64,000 nt of DNA from Opisthorchis felineus (Eukaryota > Platyhelminthes > Trematoda > Opisthorchiida > Opisthorchiidae), in the NCBI GenBank assembly GCA_004794785.1, contig SJOL01006399.1, positions 262,712 to 326,711 on the forward strand, in the 5' to 3' direction. Positions 47,335 through 59,741 of this stretch are shown here, piece after piece. Under the pieces are notes generated by a model that ran no database searches, had not been told where the DNA came from, and worked only from the letters and a program-made list of their open reading frames with translations. Positions within the stretch are counted from its first letter, which is position 1, and each line of letters begins with the position of its first letter. A program made the translations under genes and the position numbers.

Positions 47335-47800
47335 TGGTAGGTTTATGGACACCAGTGTCTTGTTGACAACGGAAGTCCCTTGGCACAGCAAAGTGTTTGG
47401 TCCAGACAGTTTGTATCGTCTTCAACGAGGGTGATGGTGGTATAATTTGACGGCTTTAGTCGAAAATATCTACGGTGAAGACAGAATGCTGGCAGTGGGG
47501 CACCGCGACGATGATCCGTACATTCAAAAAGTGTGCGAGGAAGTCGAACGAAAACCACCAAGGTATCAGTCTAGTGGCCGTAGCTTCAAATGCGCATTTT
47601 GCTAGTTACGCAGTGCATCATTTGCAGAGTCAGATTAGTGAGATCCAGGCTGGCTTTCGCAATGATCACAGTTGCACTGACCATTACGTTACGACGTGCT
47701 GGAATAGTCACTCGTTCCAGCTACGAGCAATTTTTATTGTTCTTGATCTAGAGGCCGGTTTTGACTTTGTCGTCGGGCGCTATGGCAGTGTGTGGTGATG
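47335..47800 (+). pseudogene. RTE-like reverse transcriptase start
   Basis: Frames combine to CLVQTVCIVFNEGD.. then MIRTFKKCARKSNENHQGISLVAVASN, HLQSQISEIQAGFRNDHSCTDHYVTT and FIVLDLEAGFDFV. This is the order FKKG-R..NHRGISL..QAGFR..C.DH..D.AFD expected of a reverse transcriptase. It is frameshifted and ends before the catalytic YADD. Confidence 0.75.
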
Positions 47801-47979
47801 ATGTCCCCTCTAAATCCCTGTTTCTTATAAAGCCTCTGTGTGCTTCCTCCAGTGCTTGTCTACGGCAATCTCCTGAGTTCTCCAGTCAGGTAAGGACGCC
47901 CTCTGTCGCTCTTCCTGTTCAGCTTCGTAATTGATGTGCCGCGTGAGTGTTCTTTACTTGTCTCTAAATCCCCTCACAG

Positions 47980-48660
47980 ACATTGTGCACGGTGAAGTTG
48001 GATGAAATTCAAGGTATTTGAAATAACTTGAATAATTTCTAAGCACCATTCGGTATGTGCTTCAGACCTGGAAAATGTAAAGTACTGTTACAAGCCTGAG
48101 TGCTATTAAACTTAAACCGTATGCTTGGAGGTGAACTACTCGGTGTGCTAGCCTAGCTCGGCAGACCGATGCAGGAAGAAATCACTTCCCGAATCGAAGA
48201 GCCCGGGGCTGCTTTTGTCAACCTCTGGTGTTTGTGGCGCCTCTGTGACGTCTGTTCGGCCGTCGTGTGTAAAGTGTACATTGTTCACATTCGACTTACC
48301 CTAACTTTGAATCAGGTACGCCACCTGTGGATGCACTAGAGCTCCGACGGGTATCGGTGACTCCGAAACATTGCGCGTGTCTGATTGGAACATCAAATCA
48401 GTAATGCTGAGGTGGGTCAGATGGTTTTCGGGAACGCTCACTCAGTAGATCAGCTGGTCACATTCCGCAGGTTACGCTGGTTAGGTCGTTTGCCAGAGGA
48501 CGGTTTTTTCTCGCAGAGCCCTCTTCGTTCAGCGGTGTTTCTGATGTGGTCAACTTTTGGAATTGTGCTACCTGGGGTTGCCCTGTCTGCTGGCTCGATT
48601 GTTTGTCAGGGCCTTTATGGCTTTGGTAAACTCGATTGGGGTTCGAAGCAACGGAGCTAG
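47980..48660 (+). pseudogene. RTE-like LINE post-RT and C-terminal fragment
   Basis: Contains pieces resembling FGMCFRPGKCKVLLQA, then EITSRIEEPGAAFVNLWCLWRLCDVCS and LEHQISNAEVGQMVFGN...LVTFRRLRWLGRLPED. This is probably the continuation of the 47.3-47.8-kb fragment after a deletion. Confidence 0.65.
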
Positions 48661-48664
48661 AGAC

Positions 48665-51410
48665 TGAACTTCACGTCTGCAGGATTATGTTCCTCTCAGT
48701 CTCGTACGGCTTTGAAATACAGGGCATATACTGATGCAACCTCCGATTGGGCAATTTTCACGTGCATTGTCGTACATTTGGTGCTCACTGTAATGGACGA
48801 GTTCCGGACACGGGGTCTTCCGACGGGCATTTTGTGATGGAATAGAGGCCAATTACCTTCATCCGTCAGTGGTTAGCTGAGTAAAAAAAGCGGAATCCTG
48901 GCAAGTAAAAATGTCAATATCTGGACGCTGGAAAATGCTGATTTGGATCTTGTGAAGTCGGAAACAGAAGTATCAAACAGGACTGTATGGAGGAAAACTA
49001 TACGGATGACCAGCAACTTCGAACTATGGAGCCAAGGCGAGAGAGACGCAAGGGTATTGTTCGAGCTGTTGAACTGGGAGATCAAACAAGCTTGATATGC
49101 AGCGACCGCGATCATGTTTGTGCTAGTCGCACTAGGTTGGTTGGCCACCAGTGGCGAAATGTCGACGGATACATTTTACCAGATCCGCTTTAGTTTCCTG
49201 AGGTTATGAGACAGCTTCACACCTTCCTTGGGCACAGTAAACTTCGTCTAAGTGATTCCCGGTTCATGCTCTGCACAGTTGTGTATCGCTATCATCTGGG
49301 CTATCCGAGTACACATCTAGGGGTGGAGAATGTGGTCAAAAATCGTCTGAGGAACGCGAGTGGTCGCTTAGAGCGATGAGTGTGCCCTACTGACAGACTC
49401 GGCCATGCCATACAGGTGTTCTGGTACACTGATAGGCTCATGCCTTAGTATGTGTTGGACACCACATATCATCGCAATTTCGCATCTTCCTTGAGGTTGC
49501 TGTTTTCCAGTTGCTGGTGTGAACCTGAGGCTACCAAGTGGCCAACTGAAAAGGCATGTTCCAGTCTAGTGTGTCCGAGAACGGAATATGCTTTCGTATA
49601 CTTTACTCCAGCAAAATTCGCCCTGGAAGCCGGTTTAGTAGTGCGCTTCTAGAGCAGTTCCAGATGGAAGCTCTCGAACTGCTTTTGATTTCGAGTTACT
49701 ACTTAGTTGGAAACTGGGCCTCCAGCGTGGCCAGAATCTAACACTTGTGGAAACCCAATTTTCTAGACAACATTAGGGGTTCACAGGCACAACATTAATA
49801 AATGTGTCAGCATGCTAGGGAAATTATTGGGCAATGCAAAATAACTTATGTTGTTCTTCAAGCCGGACAAACTACCCTTTGGTCCTTTTCTTTAGTTTCG
49901 AAGGGAGAAGTTTTCTTGTATGGACCGCCTTCCACTGAGAGCACAAATCCCCATTCAGTGCCTACAAGGTGCATTCTTTATGTTGAACAATAGTCCAAGC
50001 TTATGCTTTGGACTCCCATTTCCTGTTTTCTGGGACGCGCAGCTTGTGTCTTTTTGGCAGAGGCCGAACAATTACGTGGAGAAGATGCGTTGGTTCATCC
50101 AACCTAACTGCTTGAAATCGCCACCCGGGCAGACCAAGCAAGTGGTATGATTAAACTGCGTGGCTACTGTGATGAAGTTAGTAGTGTGAAAAGATTGCCT
50201 AGAGTATTCGGCCGTATCACCGGTTTGTTTTACGCAATTGCCGGACGACTGCGTTTCACTAGTTAATTCACAAATGGACCATAATTTTTTTAAAAGATAT
50301 ACGACCACTCTCTTGCGATGGAACCCCCTTAAAAACACATCTGAAAGGGCATTCTTTCGCCTGAGTTTTCACTAAACTAATCCAGTTGCACTAGAGGATG
50401 CCCGACCAATATTGCAATCAGTTGGATTCTAATTCGCTTTCGTTCGGACTTACAAACTGACACATCGGGGAGCCATAAAGGGGCGCCGCTTCACACTAGT
50501 ATAAAAAGGGTTCATAGGGATCATTCCACAGGGCGAAATCATGTATCTTTTAGAACGTTTGTTCCCCCTGATTAACAGTGCAAGGCAGTTTATTCCCGGG
50601 CTAGCGAAGCCTCTCGGAAAAAAAACTTAAGAAAACAGAGGGCACAGGCAGCATGAATTTTAACTGAAATAAGCAGTAGAAGACAGTCGTAGGATAAAGG
50701 GCACACCTTTTTCAGTTGATTCAGCTGCCACTACTTCAGTGGCAGAGAGTTGTAATACATTCCAATGCATAACGGACCGCTCATGTTATCTTATTTGGGG
50801 GTCTTTGCGCCTATATAACCTTTTACGAACCGTACACATAAGGAAGCCGTAATTCCCGGAATACGGTCTCCCGCTGCTCTATTCTGATTGTCACCCAATA
50901 AGCAACGGGATGACGTTTTCTCCCGGAGTTGTGTTGGCTAGCTTACACTCTCCAAAGAGACCTACTCAGTGGCTCATGTATGAAAGAATCCAACACATTG
51001 TAGCTAGGTGTCAGTAAAGGTACTACGGTGGATGGTTTGAAGTGATAACTGTACTCAGCAACATCATGTACAGCTGAAGCCTACTCCACTCCAACCCACG
51101 AGGAAGCTTATGGGCCCGTTGACTTAAGACAGATCTAGAGTTTAGTTCTAGGAGGCGTAGTACCCGTCCACAATATAATAAAAGATAATTTCATGTGGAG
51201 ATATTAGTTTGGAACAGGGCAGATGTTGTGTAGGAGAAACAAGTCACAATGCAGGTTAATATTAGCGTAAATCCCTATATACTTCGAGTCGCAGTATATT
51301 TCAAGTACGTCCACGTGTGGAGGAGACCCTGATAAAATTTTACTAGGAAGCTAATTTACTTATCATTGCAAGCTCAACAATTCCATCAAATAAAACTGTA
51401 AATTCAGCTT
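48665..51410. other. Unassigned intergenic stretch
   Basis: Only short, unsupported open frames. No homology to the window's repeat families and no RNA gene recognised. Confidence 0.5.
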
Positions 51411-51414
51411 CCAT

Positions 51415-51418
<4 letters not shown>

Positions 51419-51448
<30 letters not shown>
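51419..51448. repeat. (AT)15 microsatellite
   Basis: Thirty uninterrupted alternating A and T bases. Confidence 0.98.
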
Positions 51449-51449
<1 letters not shown>

Positions 51450-51450
<1 letters not shown>

Positions 51451-54400
51451 AAGTGTACGCAATGAGTTGGATGTTTTTTACCAGCTAAAGCGCTTCATAA
51501 AAGAAATCAGAAAGAAATCTCAGATTTTTTTAAAATAAGGTTGGACAAAAGAGGACGCAATTCGTTCTTTTGGTTTGTCTTGATTTAGCGGTAGCCATTC
51601 ACCAGAGAGGACCATCAGTATTTTCCGAAACAAAAAAGGTTTCAATTGTACATGGACTTGTGGGTACGAATTCTGCCGCAAATGCACGAGTCTGTGAATG
51701 AAAACGTAAGATTTAGGGCATAAGTTGATGTTATCTGTGCCTTGTTTTCGAAATAATCCATAAGTATTCGCTGTGGACATCTGATAAGGTGATATTTTAT
51801 GGGGCTAGTCAGCGATCTAGAAATTTCAACCACAACAAACGGCTGGTGATCGGTAAACCAAGGTAGCACCGAAAACACTATCCATCTTCCAACTGGTTCA
51901 GTCATAAAATTACTACAAACTTAATTATCAAGCCATTTAAATCTGGACTCACTTCTATCTACTGTATGATCTTGGCTCTGAATTCAGAACTATTCGGATT
52001 TTCTTATGAGGAAAGTCAACGCAGTTTGTCTTCTTTGATAAGAAGGCTGGCTCTGAGTTTTGGGACATTCCTTTCCCATCAATATGTCTTGGTTACGGTT
52101 ATGTTGATTTCGGCGCAGCCCTCAAAATTGGTGGCATTGATTACACTGCGGGTTTTGGTAGACATGTCTCGAAAATTCAGTATTAGTGCATTGTACCTGT
52201 GATTCTGGATGGCTGAAATTACCCTAGTGGAATCAAGTTTTTGCTTGGGAAGCTGATTTCCTGTATTATACTGTTGAACACGGTCTGTCGGTTAGGACCT
52301 GTTGTGAGTGGACATGGAAAGCGGCGTTACAACAGCAGCTCTTTGCTGGTACTATCGGAATAAACTTTACGTTTTCATTCATTAGTCTCAACGGATTTTC
52401 TTATTATGAATGATGAAATTTTCCCCATTCAGTTGATGAACACTGAGTGAAAACAATCACGCCCAGTAGGGATCCAATAAGGGCGGACTCCAGTGGTTAT
52501 CATGTACATCAAACAATAGCTGAAGGCTTCAGTAATGATTTTGGTAGTAGACTGAGACAGGGGAACTGTAACCGAGATTTCTTCCCTTAAGTAAAGCCAA
52601 TTTGTGCGGAAAAGCCTAGAAATACTACAGTTATTTCGTCCTTCGTGTGAATCGTCAGCAGTGAGCATCTCACGAATCTCCAGGGCGAGTGGAACTCAAA
52701 GCCTCCCGGCTAGCAATTGTAGATCAAATCGCTCGGCACGAGTGGTTGATCAGTACGGTAATAAACTCGCATTTTGAGGAGATGATTTGTTTTGTTTTAA
52801 TTTGATTTGATATGATTCTGTTTAGTGGTTTGGCATGTACATATCCTACACTATGATATTCTTCCCACTGTGTCGATTTCAATGAGTGCAGTAACTTCAT
52901 CTCAGTTGCTGCCTAGAGCCAGTGGAGTATACCTGAAAATAACATTAGATGATTTAATTGGAAAACCATTAACGTACACCAATTACGAGTGTTGTGTTAC
53001 AACAACAAAACGTATTCTAAGTTGAGTAACTCTAAGGCCGAACACAAAGTGTAAAAAATAAGTGCTCTCATTATTCTAAGGATTGTATTCTGCTGAATGA
53101 TACCACTGCCGTCGTATATGTGTCTCCGAAATCATCCTAAAGCCGTCGTTCTACCTCATTCTCGAGTGAGATTTTGAGGCTCACGAAGGCAGGCATCTTA
53201 TTAAAAAAAACATTTGCGCACAGTCTTGTTTATTTTCGTTCGGTTATTGGGGCAACAGGCGGCCGTAAATGTTCAACCAAATAATAATACAAGTAGTTTC
53301 TTTTGTGGCTAATTCCCAGATAGCTAGGCATCGCAGTTTACCATATCATTCACACAAGCATGATAACACAATGCTGTAGGCTACACAGCATGTGTGACAA
53401 AGCTTTCCCAAACATACACCCTTTCTTGAGTAGTTTGCAAGACGCACATGTTTGGTGCAAAATAATATTACGTTATAGCTTATCGGAAGCAGATGATTTT
53501 CTCTTTCTTGTGCTGCTTTGCAAGTCTAAATTTGAACTGAAGCTGATGGTTTGGTTCAAACTATGAAGGTATACCACAAATCAATATTGTTCTTCACTGA
53601 ACTACAGTATTCGGGTACACAACTCAGAACTTTCATAAGGCATGTGGTATTCAGTGACTTCGTCCTCATGTGGTCAACGGTTCAAAAAGGATGAATTAAT
53701 CTAACGCAAAAAAGACACGAAATGATGCAACCGGTTAAGGTGCAGTTTTTATCAGCCAGCAGGTAACACACAAACTGATATGATTATACCAAATTGATGA
53801 GTACGTGTGTCTATAAAGCCATTGAAATCCTTTTGAGAGTATTTGCGGCACGTCTCACCACAGAATCAGTACTTGAAAGATTCGGATGATCTGAACAATC
53901 AAGCGATTTGCCCCAATCGTCTAGAAGGGTTTCCAGTATCATCATGGTGTCGTGTGATTTCCATGTAGTAGTACTTTTGTGGGACGTTTAATTGGTCCAG
54001 CTTTCCGTCCTAGCAATTTGTTCCTTTGCTCTACTGACCATTGTGCTGACACATGGCTTCAGAAAAACACTGGTCATCGAAGTAACGCCAAAAACACCAG
54101 TACCTTTCCGCTCAGACTGGTTGGTTAGCAGGTCTATATAAGTTACAATGCGAACTATGGCAGACAAGTGAAAAATTAGGTTTGATTTGTTCGTCTGCCC
54201 CACTGTTTCAAGTGTGCTTCACACATGCTGTCATCTTTAGTAAGTACATATTCACCGAGCATCAAAAAATTACCCAATGGAGCAGATTTTCCACAGACAT
54301 TCAACATCTCAAAGCAGTCACCCAGTGTATAGTTTCTGCTGGATATTCTAATATATCCCAGTATAATCGGAGCTCATATGCAGGGCAAAAGACATCGTGC

Positions 54401-56515
54401 TTAGTCTCAGGATTGTTCAACATACAGTGCCCTCTAGGCCGAGCATCTCTGTCTTGCATAGGCTTCATCACGCCCGACACTGGAGTGACTCGATGTAAAC
54501 TAATGCCAGAAGGACCGGATATGTCCTGATTGAATCAGAGTTGATGTTATACCGTCAATATTTGTTTTGGTGCGCGGTATATTGAGCCAGGCAAGCAAAG
54601 CTGAGTCGATGGAGTTTTCTGCCCAATCCGTAGTCCACTCTAGTTGTCTGAGCGGCCGCGAATTTGGTCCTTCGTTTTAACGTCACGAACATAGATCGGG
54701 GGATATACTTCCGTCGGCGAACGAACCTAACGTGATGCAAAGGGTCCTGTACTCATGACTGTGTTATTGTCTGTAGTGGTACATAGTGTGTTGGGCATAA
54801 CTAATCCGTTTTTCTGGAGTTTGGAATGTATGAGTAAAGGAGTGTAACTATTGCTGAGTGTAAAAATTTGGCGTTGTTGAGAATATTCATATGCAGTGAG
54901 CAGATCATGTCATGTTTCCTCAACTACTACATCACAGAAGCCGAAATTTCGCAAAAATAAAAAAATCACTCTGTTTTTATCAATTACTGAACCACCGAAA
55001 TACCTTTAAAATTTTGGCACGGCAATTGTACGATCCTCTGCTAAGGCCGTGATCTCAAGGCAAGGAATTGGTTAATTAGCCTAAACGCACGATCTAGGTG
55101 TCCTATCTGACAGGCAACGTGTGGACTAATTCAATGAGGGACGGTCAGTAATAATTGTGGCGAAACCGAATTCTACGGACTTCACCTGCTTTTGTTCAGT
55201 AGTCGCAATTGGGCAGCAAACAGTATATTGAATTAGATGTGGGCAGACAGTATATGTAGGCAGACCGTGTTTCTATAAGAAATTAACAGTAAATAATGAG
55301 CAGAATTAAAGGAAAGCTTACGGCTAGATTAAACCTTGGGCAGTTAGCAACAAAGGATGGCACAGAAACCGCAGCGTGCTATCGGACAAATTAAGAGGGA
55401 AAGATGTTGTTCAGTCCAAAGTGGGACAAAAAAAAACAGAAATTAATGTGAATGTGAGCCATGAAAACAGTTAATAGAGAAAAACAGTTAATATAGAATC
55501 GACTTTGTATAAAATAGGATAGTTCAGTCTCGAAACTTGAGCAGTCACCGGGAGGGTAATGAATTAGTCTGAGGAATAGGGAAACATAAATAAGTACGTC
55601 ACGTAATTAACAGTAATGTTTCGTTGATCATTGGAGTAAACTGGGAGTTTGTGCCTAACCCTGGGTCAGGACGAGTACTAAGCACAATATGTTGGGGAGC
55701 GTGTAGGCGCTAACGGAAAGCTGATTCACGTTTACATATTCTTCATTTTTTGCAGGTGACACATGTTTCATATACCTACGTACGTATAAACGCGCATGGT
55801 GCACATTTGCCCACGCTAGCTCATAAGTCCATCAGACTAAAACATATTGGCCGACGACAGTCACTGTAACGGACTTACTTGTTGTGCATCTGATCCCTGA
55901 AGTAGTGAGTTTTTCAATACCATGTGATTTGTATTACAGTTTGGAAAGTCTACTCAATCATATGAAACTTGTTTTAATCGGTAGTTGACGTACTTGGACA
56001 GTCACCTGACTATTTGCGAACAGACACGATATTCATTCTGACTGCTCATCCATCCGCCTATGTCTATCTAAGGTATATCAAAATAACAACAGAACTCCTA
56101 TGTATGTTCCCAGTGGTCCGACCAAATCTGTTTCGTAACAGTCATTATTCTGACGAATGGAGCACTCTGGGAAAGAGCTTAGTAAGCTTAATAAGAAGTC
56201 TTTCGTCATCGTCTACAAATGCTTCCAAAAGATATCATATTGTGCCTTATTAGTGTTTATTCTAGTTCATTTCACAACCTTGACACTGATTGCTTGCGTA
56301 GGCATGCATAGTGCAGTTCCACGTGAGATAACCCAGTGAAATGGGTGTCTTTTTGGGTAATTGATCAAGTGGCTGTTTAACTGTTCGCTGAGCGCAGTGA
56401 GCTGAAGATGTCCCCTCGAATGGTGACGAAACGTCTGCAAGTCAATTACCAAGCTCGGCAAACAGATCAACAGCTACCTGATCAATTACCAATGAATGCA
56501 CCCGAGCCACCAATA
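51450..56515. other. Unassigned AT-rich intergenic stretch
   Basis: About 5 kb with no recognised repeat family, gene or RNA. Open frames are all under about 115 codons and none shows a domain motif or convincing splice sites. Confidence 0.5.
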
Positions 56516-56531
56516 TTCCATCACATTACCA

Positions 56532-56588
56532 TCATCATCATCATCGACAGCATGACATCAGTGTTCAACACCGATGCTTCACTGCCGT
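56532..56588 (-). mobile_element. 57-bp 5'-truncated LINE insertion with 11-bp target duplication
   Basis: In reverse it equals the last 57 bp of LINE-B (GGCAGTGAAGCATCGGTG ... GATGATGATGATGA), also found at 18521-18576. TCACATTACCA lies directly on both sides (56521-56531 and 56589-56599), the signature of a target-primed insertion that stopped almost immediately. Confidence 0.9.
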
Positions 56589-56599
56589 TCACATTACCA

Positions 56600-59324
56600 A
56601 ATGAGTGTCTTATTTATCATTTTGCCGAGTGTGCTGTTGAAGTACTGAAACCGGATGGCTTGGGCGCACGGGTTACTGCTTGACAACAACATATTTGTTG
56701 TAACGAGTCTCATATGGAGCCAGCTATCGCACGCAATTTTTACGTCCTTCGTAGTCCTGTTATTCGTTAAAGATGTCATTCAAAAAATCCGCTATAAGTG
56801 TGATTGCTAGATGTGACACACGGTAAACACTTAGCAAACCACTTAGTAGTGACGGCACTTTCGAAAGAAGAGTGTTCTCTGGCGAGTGTAAAAATGTGCT
56901 CATCGTAGAAGTTGGAGTAGGTTTTAACACTGCATTTTCTGTTAAACTGTCAGCATCTTACAGGAATGATCGCTGCATGGAAAAATTACTCTGAACGAGA
57001 GGTCTTGTAGTTGGTAGTCTTTTATGTAGGTTTTCCATCCCGTCCCACGTGTTCGTAGGGATTATGGCACAGCTGAACTGTTCATTAACTTGTCTAGATG
57101 GAACACACATGATTCATAAGACTGCTGAATACTTCGATAGTTGGGATTCAGCTGAGTATACTTTTAAAAGGAAATTAGTCTGCAACTGAGTATATTTGCC
57201 AAATTATTGTGGTTGTTCTGACTTTATAAATGAACTTGTCGATCTTAATACCTTACATAGTTTGCTGTCTCACCGACTGACTAATTTACTCAAGCTTATT
57301 TTTTATCGAGCCTGCCTGCGGAAATTAAGTAATCCATATCACATTTGCTGTTGCCATGGCTTGCTGGTCGTTAATTTCATTTGCTGCGGCTTTACGCACC
57401 TGCTTCTTTTAATGTTGTCGTCAACAGTGAGCATGCTGAACATACCGCGGTGCGGCTGATTTCCGCGTACATGATTACATTATCTGGCCCACACCCAAAT
57501 CCACAATACAATCCTCGTCCCTCACACAAACACTTTCAAGTCATCCCACTGGTGGCCTGGACAACGAATACCACCGTTCGCTTTTCATCGATTGCTTTAT
57601 ATATTTCTTCACTAGCCTCTGCTGTCATCCAGCATGATGAAATCTTATGAAGGACATAGTCATCATAATAAATCTTCCTCTTAATGTGAATCTCTGGGAT
57701 TTTAGTTCAGTTCATTCATGGTGCATTCTTGTGGATCCCAAGTTTCTCCTGTTGAGCTACAGTCGTTCCGCCCTATTGATTAGTTATAGACTTAAGGTGG
57801 GAACTTTGAGTGATTCTATATTTTTATCGCGGCATGTACGCTTGTCCTCAGTGAAAATCTCAGTGATGTGGAGGATCAATGGAATAAACTATATGCATCA
57901 GCCTTAGCTTGTGCGATCAGCATAAGAATTTGGAGACTAGTCCATCACAGTCACTGATTTCTTCAGTTGCGAGACAAGAATACCATTTTACGCCCAACGT
58001 TGCACGCCACTCTCAGAACTTTGGATATAGCGCTATCCAAATCAAGGTGAAACACTAGCGTGATATCATAATGTCTCGGAGCTACCTGAGCACCACGTAA
58101 CACAAGCTTTGTAAATTCGCTGTATTGGGCTGTCGAGCCCCGTTAGGCACAAAAGCAACTTGAAGGAAAGTGTTTAATAAGTACCGACATGCTACATACG
58201 TCATAAGAGCAGGAAAAGTCCATTAGACATTCATATTTAATGTAGATGACGGAACTGTAAAATTCATCCAATGGCTTCCGGGGAGTCATTTTCTCTTTAG
58301 AAAGATTCAGAACAAGGGAATCATTGGAAAACTATATCAAAATGACGGGTCTTGATGTACTGGTAAAATATAGCTGACTTGGATAAAAAAAATAGCACAT
58401 ATCTTCCCGCGTTGAATTTCCACTGTTTTTGTCTTTGTTTTTGAAACCTTAACCACCGGCAGTTTTAGAACTGTTCCGCGTGTTATGCATGTCGGAATGG
58501 TACATTATTTCGCGCCCGGAATCTGGACGATTTTTCGGTTCTATCTTTTCGGTGACCGCGCCTTCTCTTCCTCTTTCCTGAACGTCTTAGACAACTTTTA
58601 GGACCAAATTCCGAATTTCGGGTGCTGAAAAGCGTTGGCTGCTTCTGGTTTCCAGGAGTTTCAATGAATTCTATATCAACAAGAGACAGTTGCAGGCTGA
58701 AATAAATTTCTCCCAGTATTAGATTGACAAAAAAATGAAAAAATAATAAATCGATGAATACATACGATACGAATCACGTGGTAAAATTCTGCACCAACCG
58801 ATGGGTGTTCTCAGAGGGCTTTTGGAGGGAGTTTTGCAATGCTGATAGTGGCTTCAGACAATAAACAACTTTTTATGATTGTTAAATAAAGACAAGTATG
58901 TGAAACAATGCTATGTTCGAGTAATGTTGTCCCGGAATAATTGTACCTCAATGAAACCGGAGCTGGGGTGTTATTCAAAACAGCTTATGAATAAACCACT
59001 TGAGTATCTTGTTTGATATGGTACTTTTTACACAAACACGCCAATTTCGAAGCACGTGGGTAAAAGTGATGTCATGTGAACTTATTCATTTCATCGTCAT
59101 TTGAAAATTTCCCTGTATTTCTACACATAAGCGCACCATTGTAAACTCTGTTTAAGAAAAAGGGCGTTTGAAAGCTCCCGCCACGCACTCGTCCTAACTA
59201 CCGGTTGCTTCGGAGCCATATGGATTGTATTTCATGACCGGTAAACGCTTTTACACTTTCTCGTGTTCAAGCTAGCAACCAATCATTTGAGCGGATATTT
59301 CTTACTTTTACCATAATACGGAGA
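56600..59324. other. Unassigned intergenic stretch
   Basis: No recognised repeat family or gene. Short open frames at 57.2-57.9 kb (plus) were considered and not supported. Confidence 0.5.
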
Positions 59325-59741
59325 GTGCGCGCGACCCTAACTGCTGGACCACGTGCGGATCTACCATATCCAGGCCCTGTATCCCATTACCGGAATGCCC
59401 AATCGACTCATTGCGTAGACGCTCTGAGCAAGTACACACTTGGCGCAAAGACCAGTGTGTCTCTGTACGATTGGCCGGGCCACACTCCCGCGGAGCTGCT
59501 CAGTAGTTCACATATGCTCACTTTCTGACTTCGACTACATCAGTTCCCGAGGTCATGTGGACTTGCCCTGTCACGCTAAAAAATGATTTTTCCGCTCTAA
59601 CAAGCCAGTGCTCTGACCCGTTGTCGACTATGGATAGTTGCGTGCAAAATATGTACGAAATTGGTTCGGCGTGATGCAATTTTCACGGATCACGGTGATT
59701 CAGCATATCGAATATTATTCGAAGCACCTTTGTGTTCTGCT

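Noticed and set aside
51419..51448. AT repeat as a functional element or origin
   Set aside because: A simple microsatellite with no accompanying signals.
51520..51905. Two overlapping minus-strand frames of about 87 codons
   Set aside because: Different frames over the same AT-rich sequence, without motifs or splice support.
57196..57907. Three consecutive plus-strand frames
   Set aside because: Composition is unconvincing, frames overlap and no family is recognisable.
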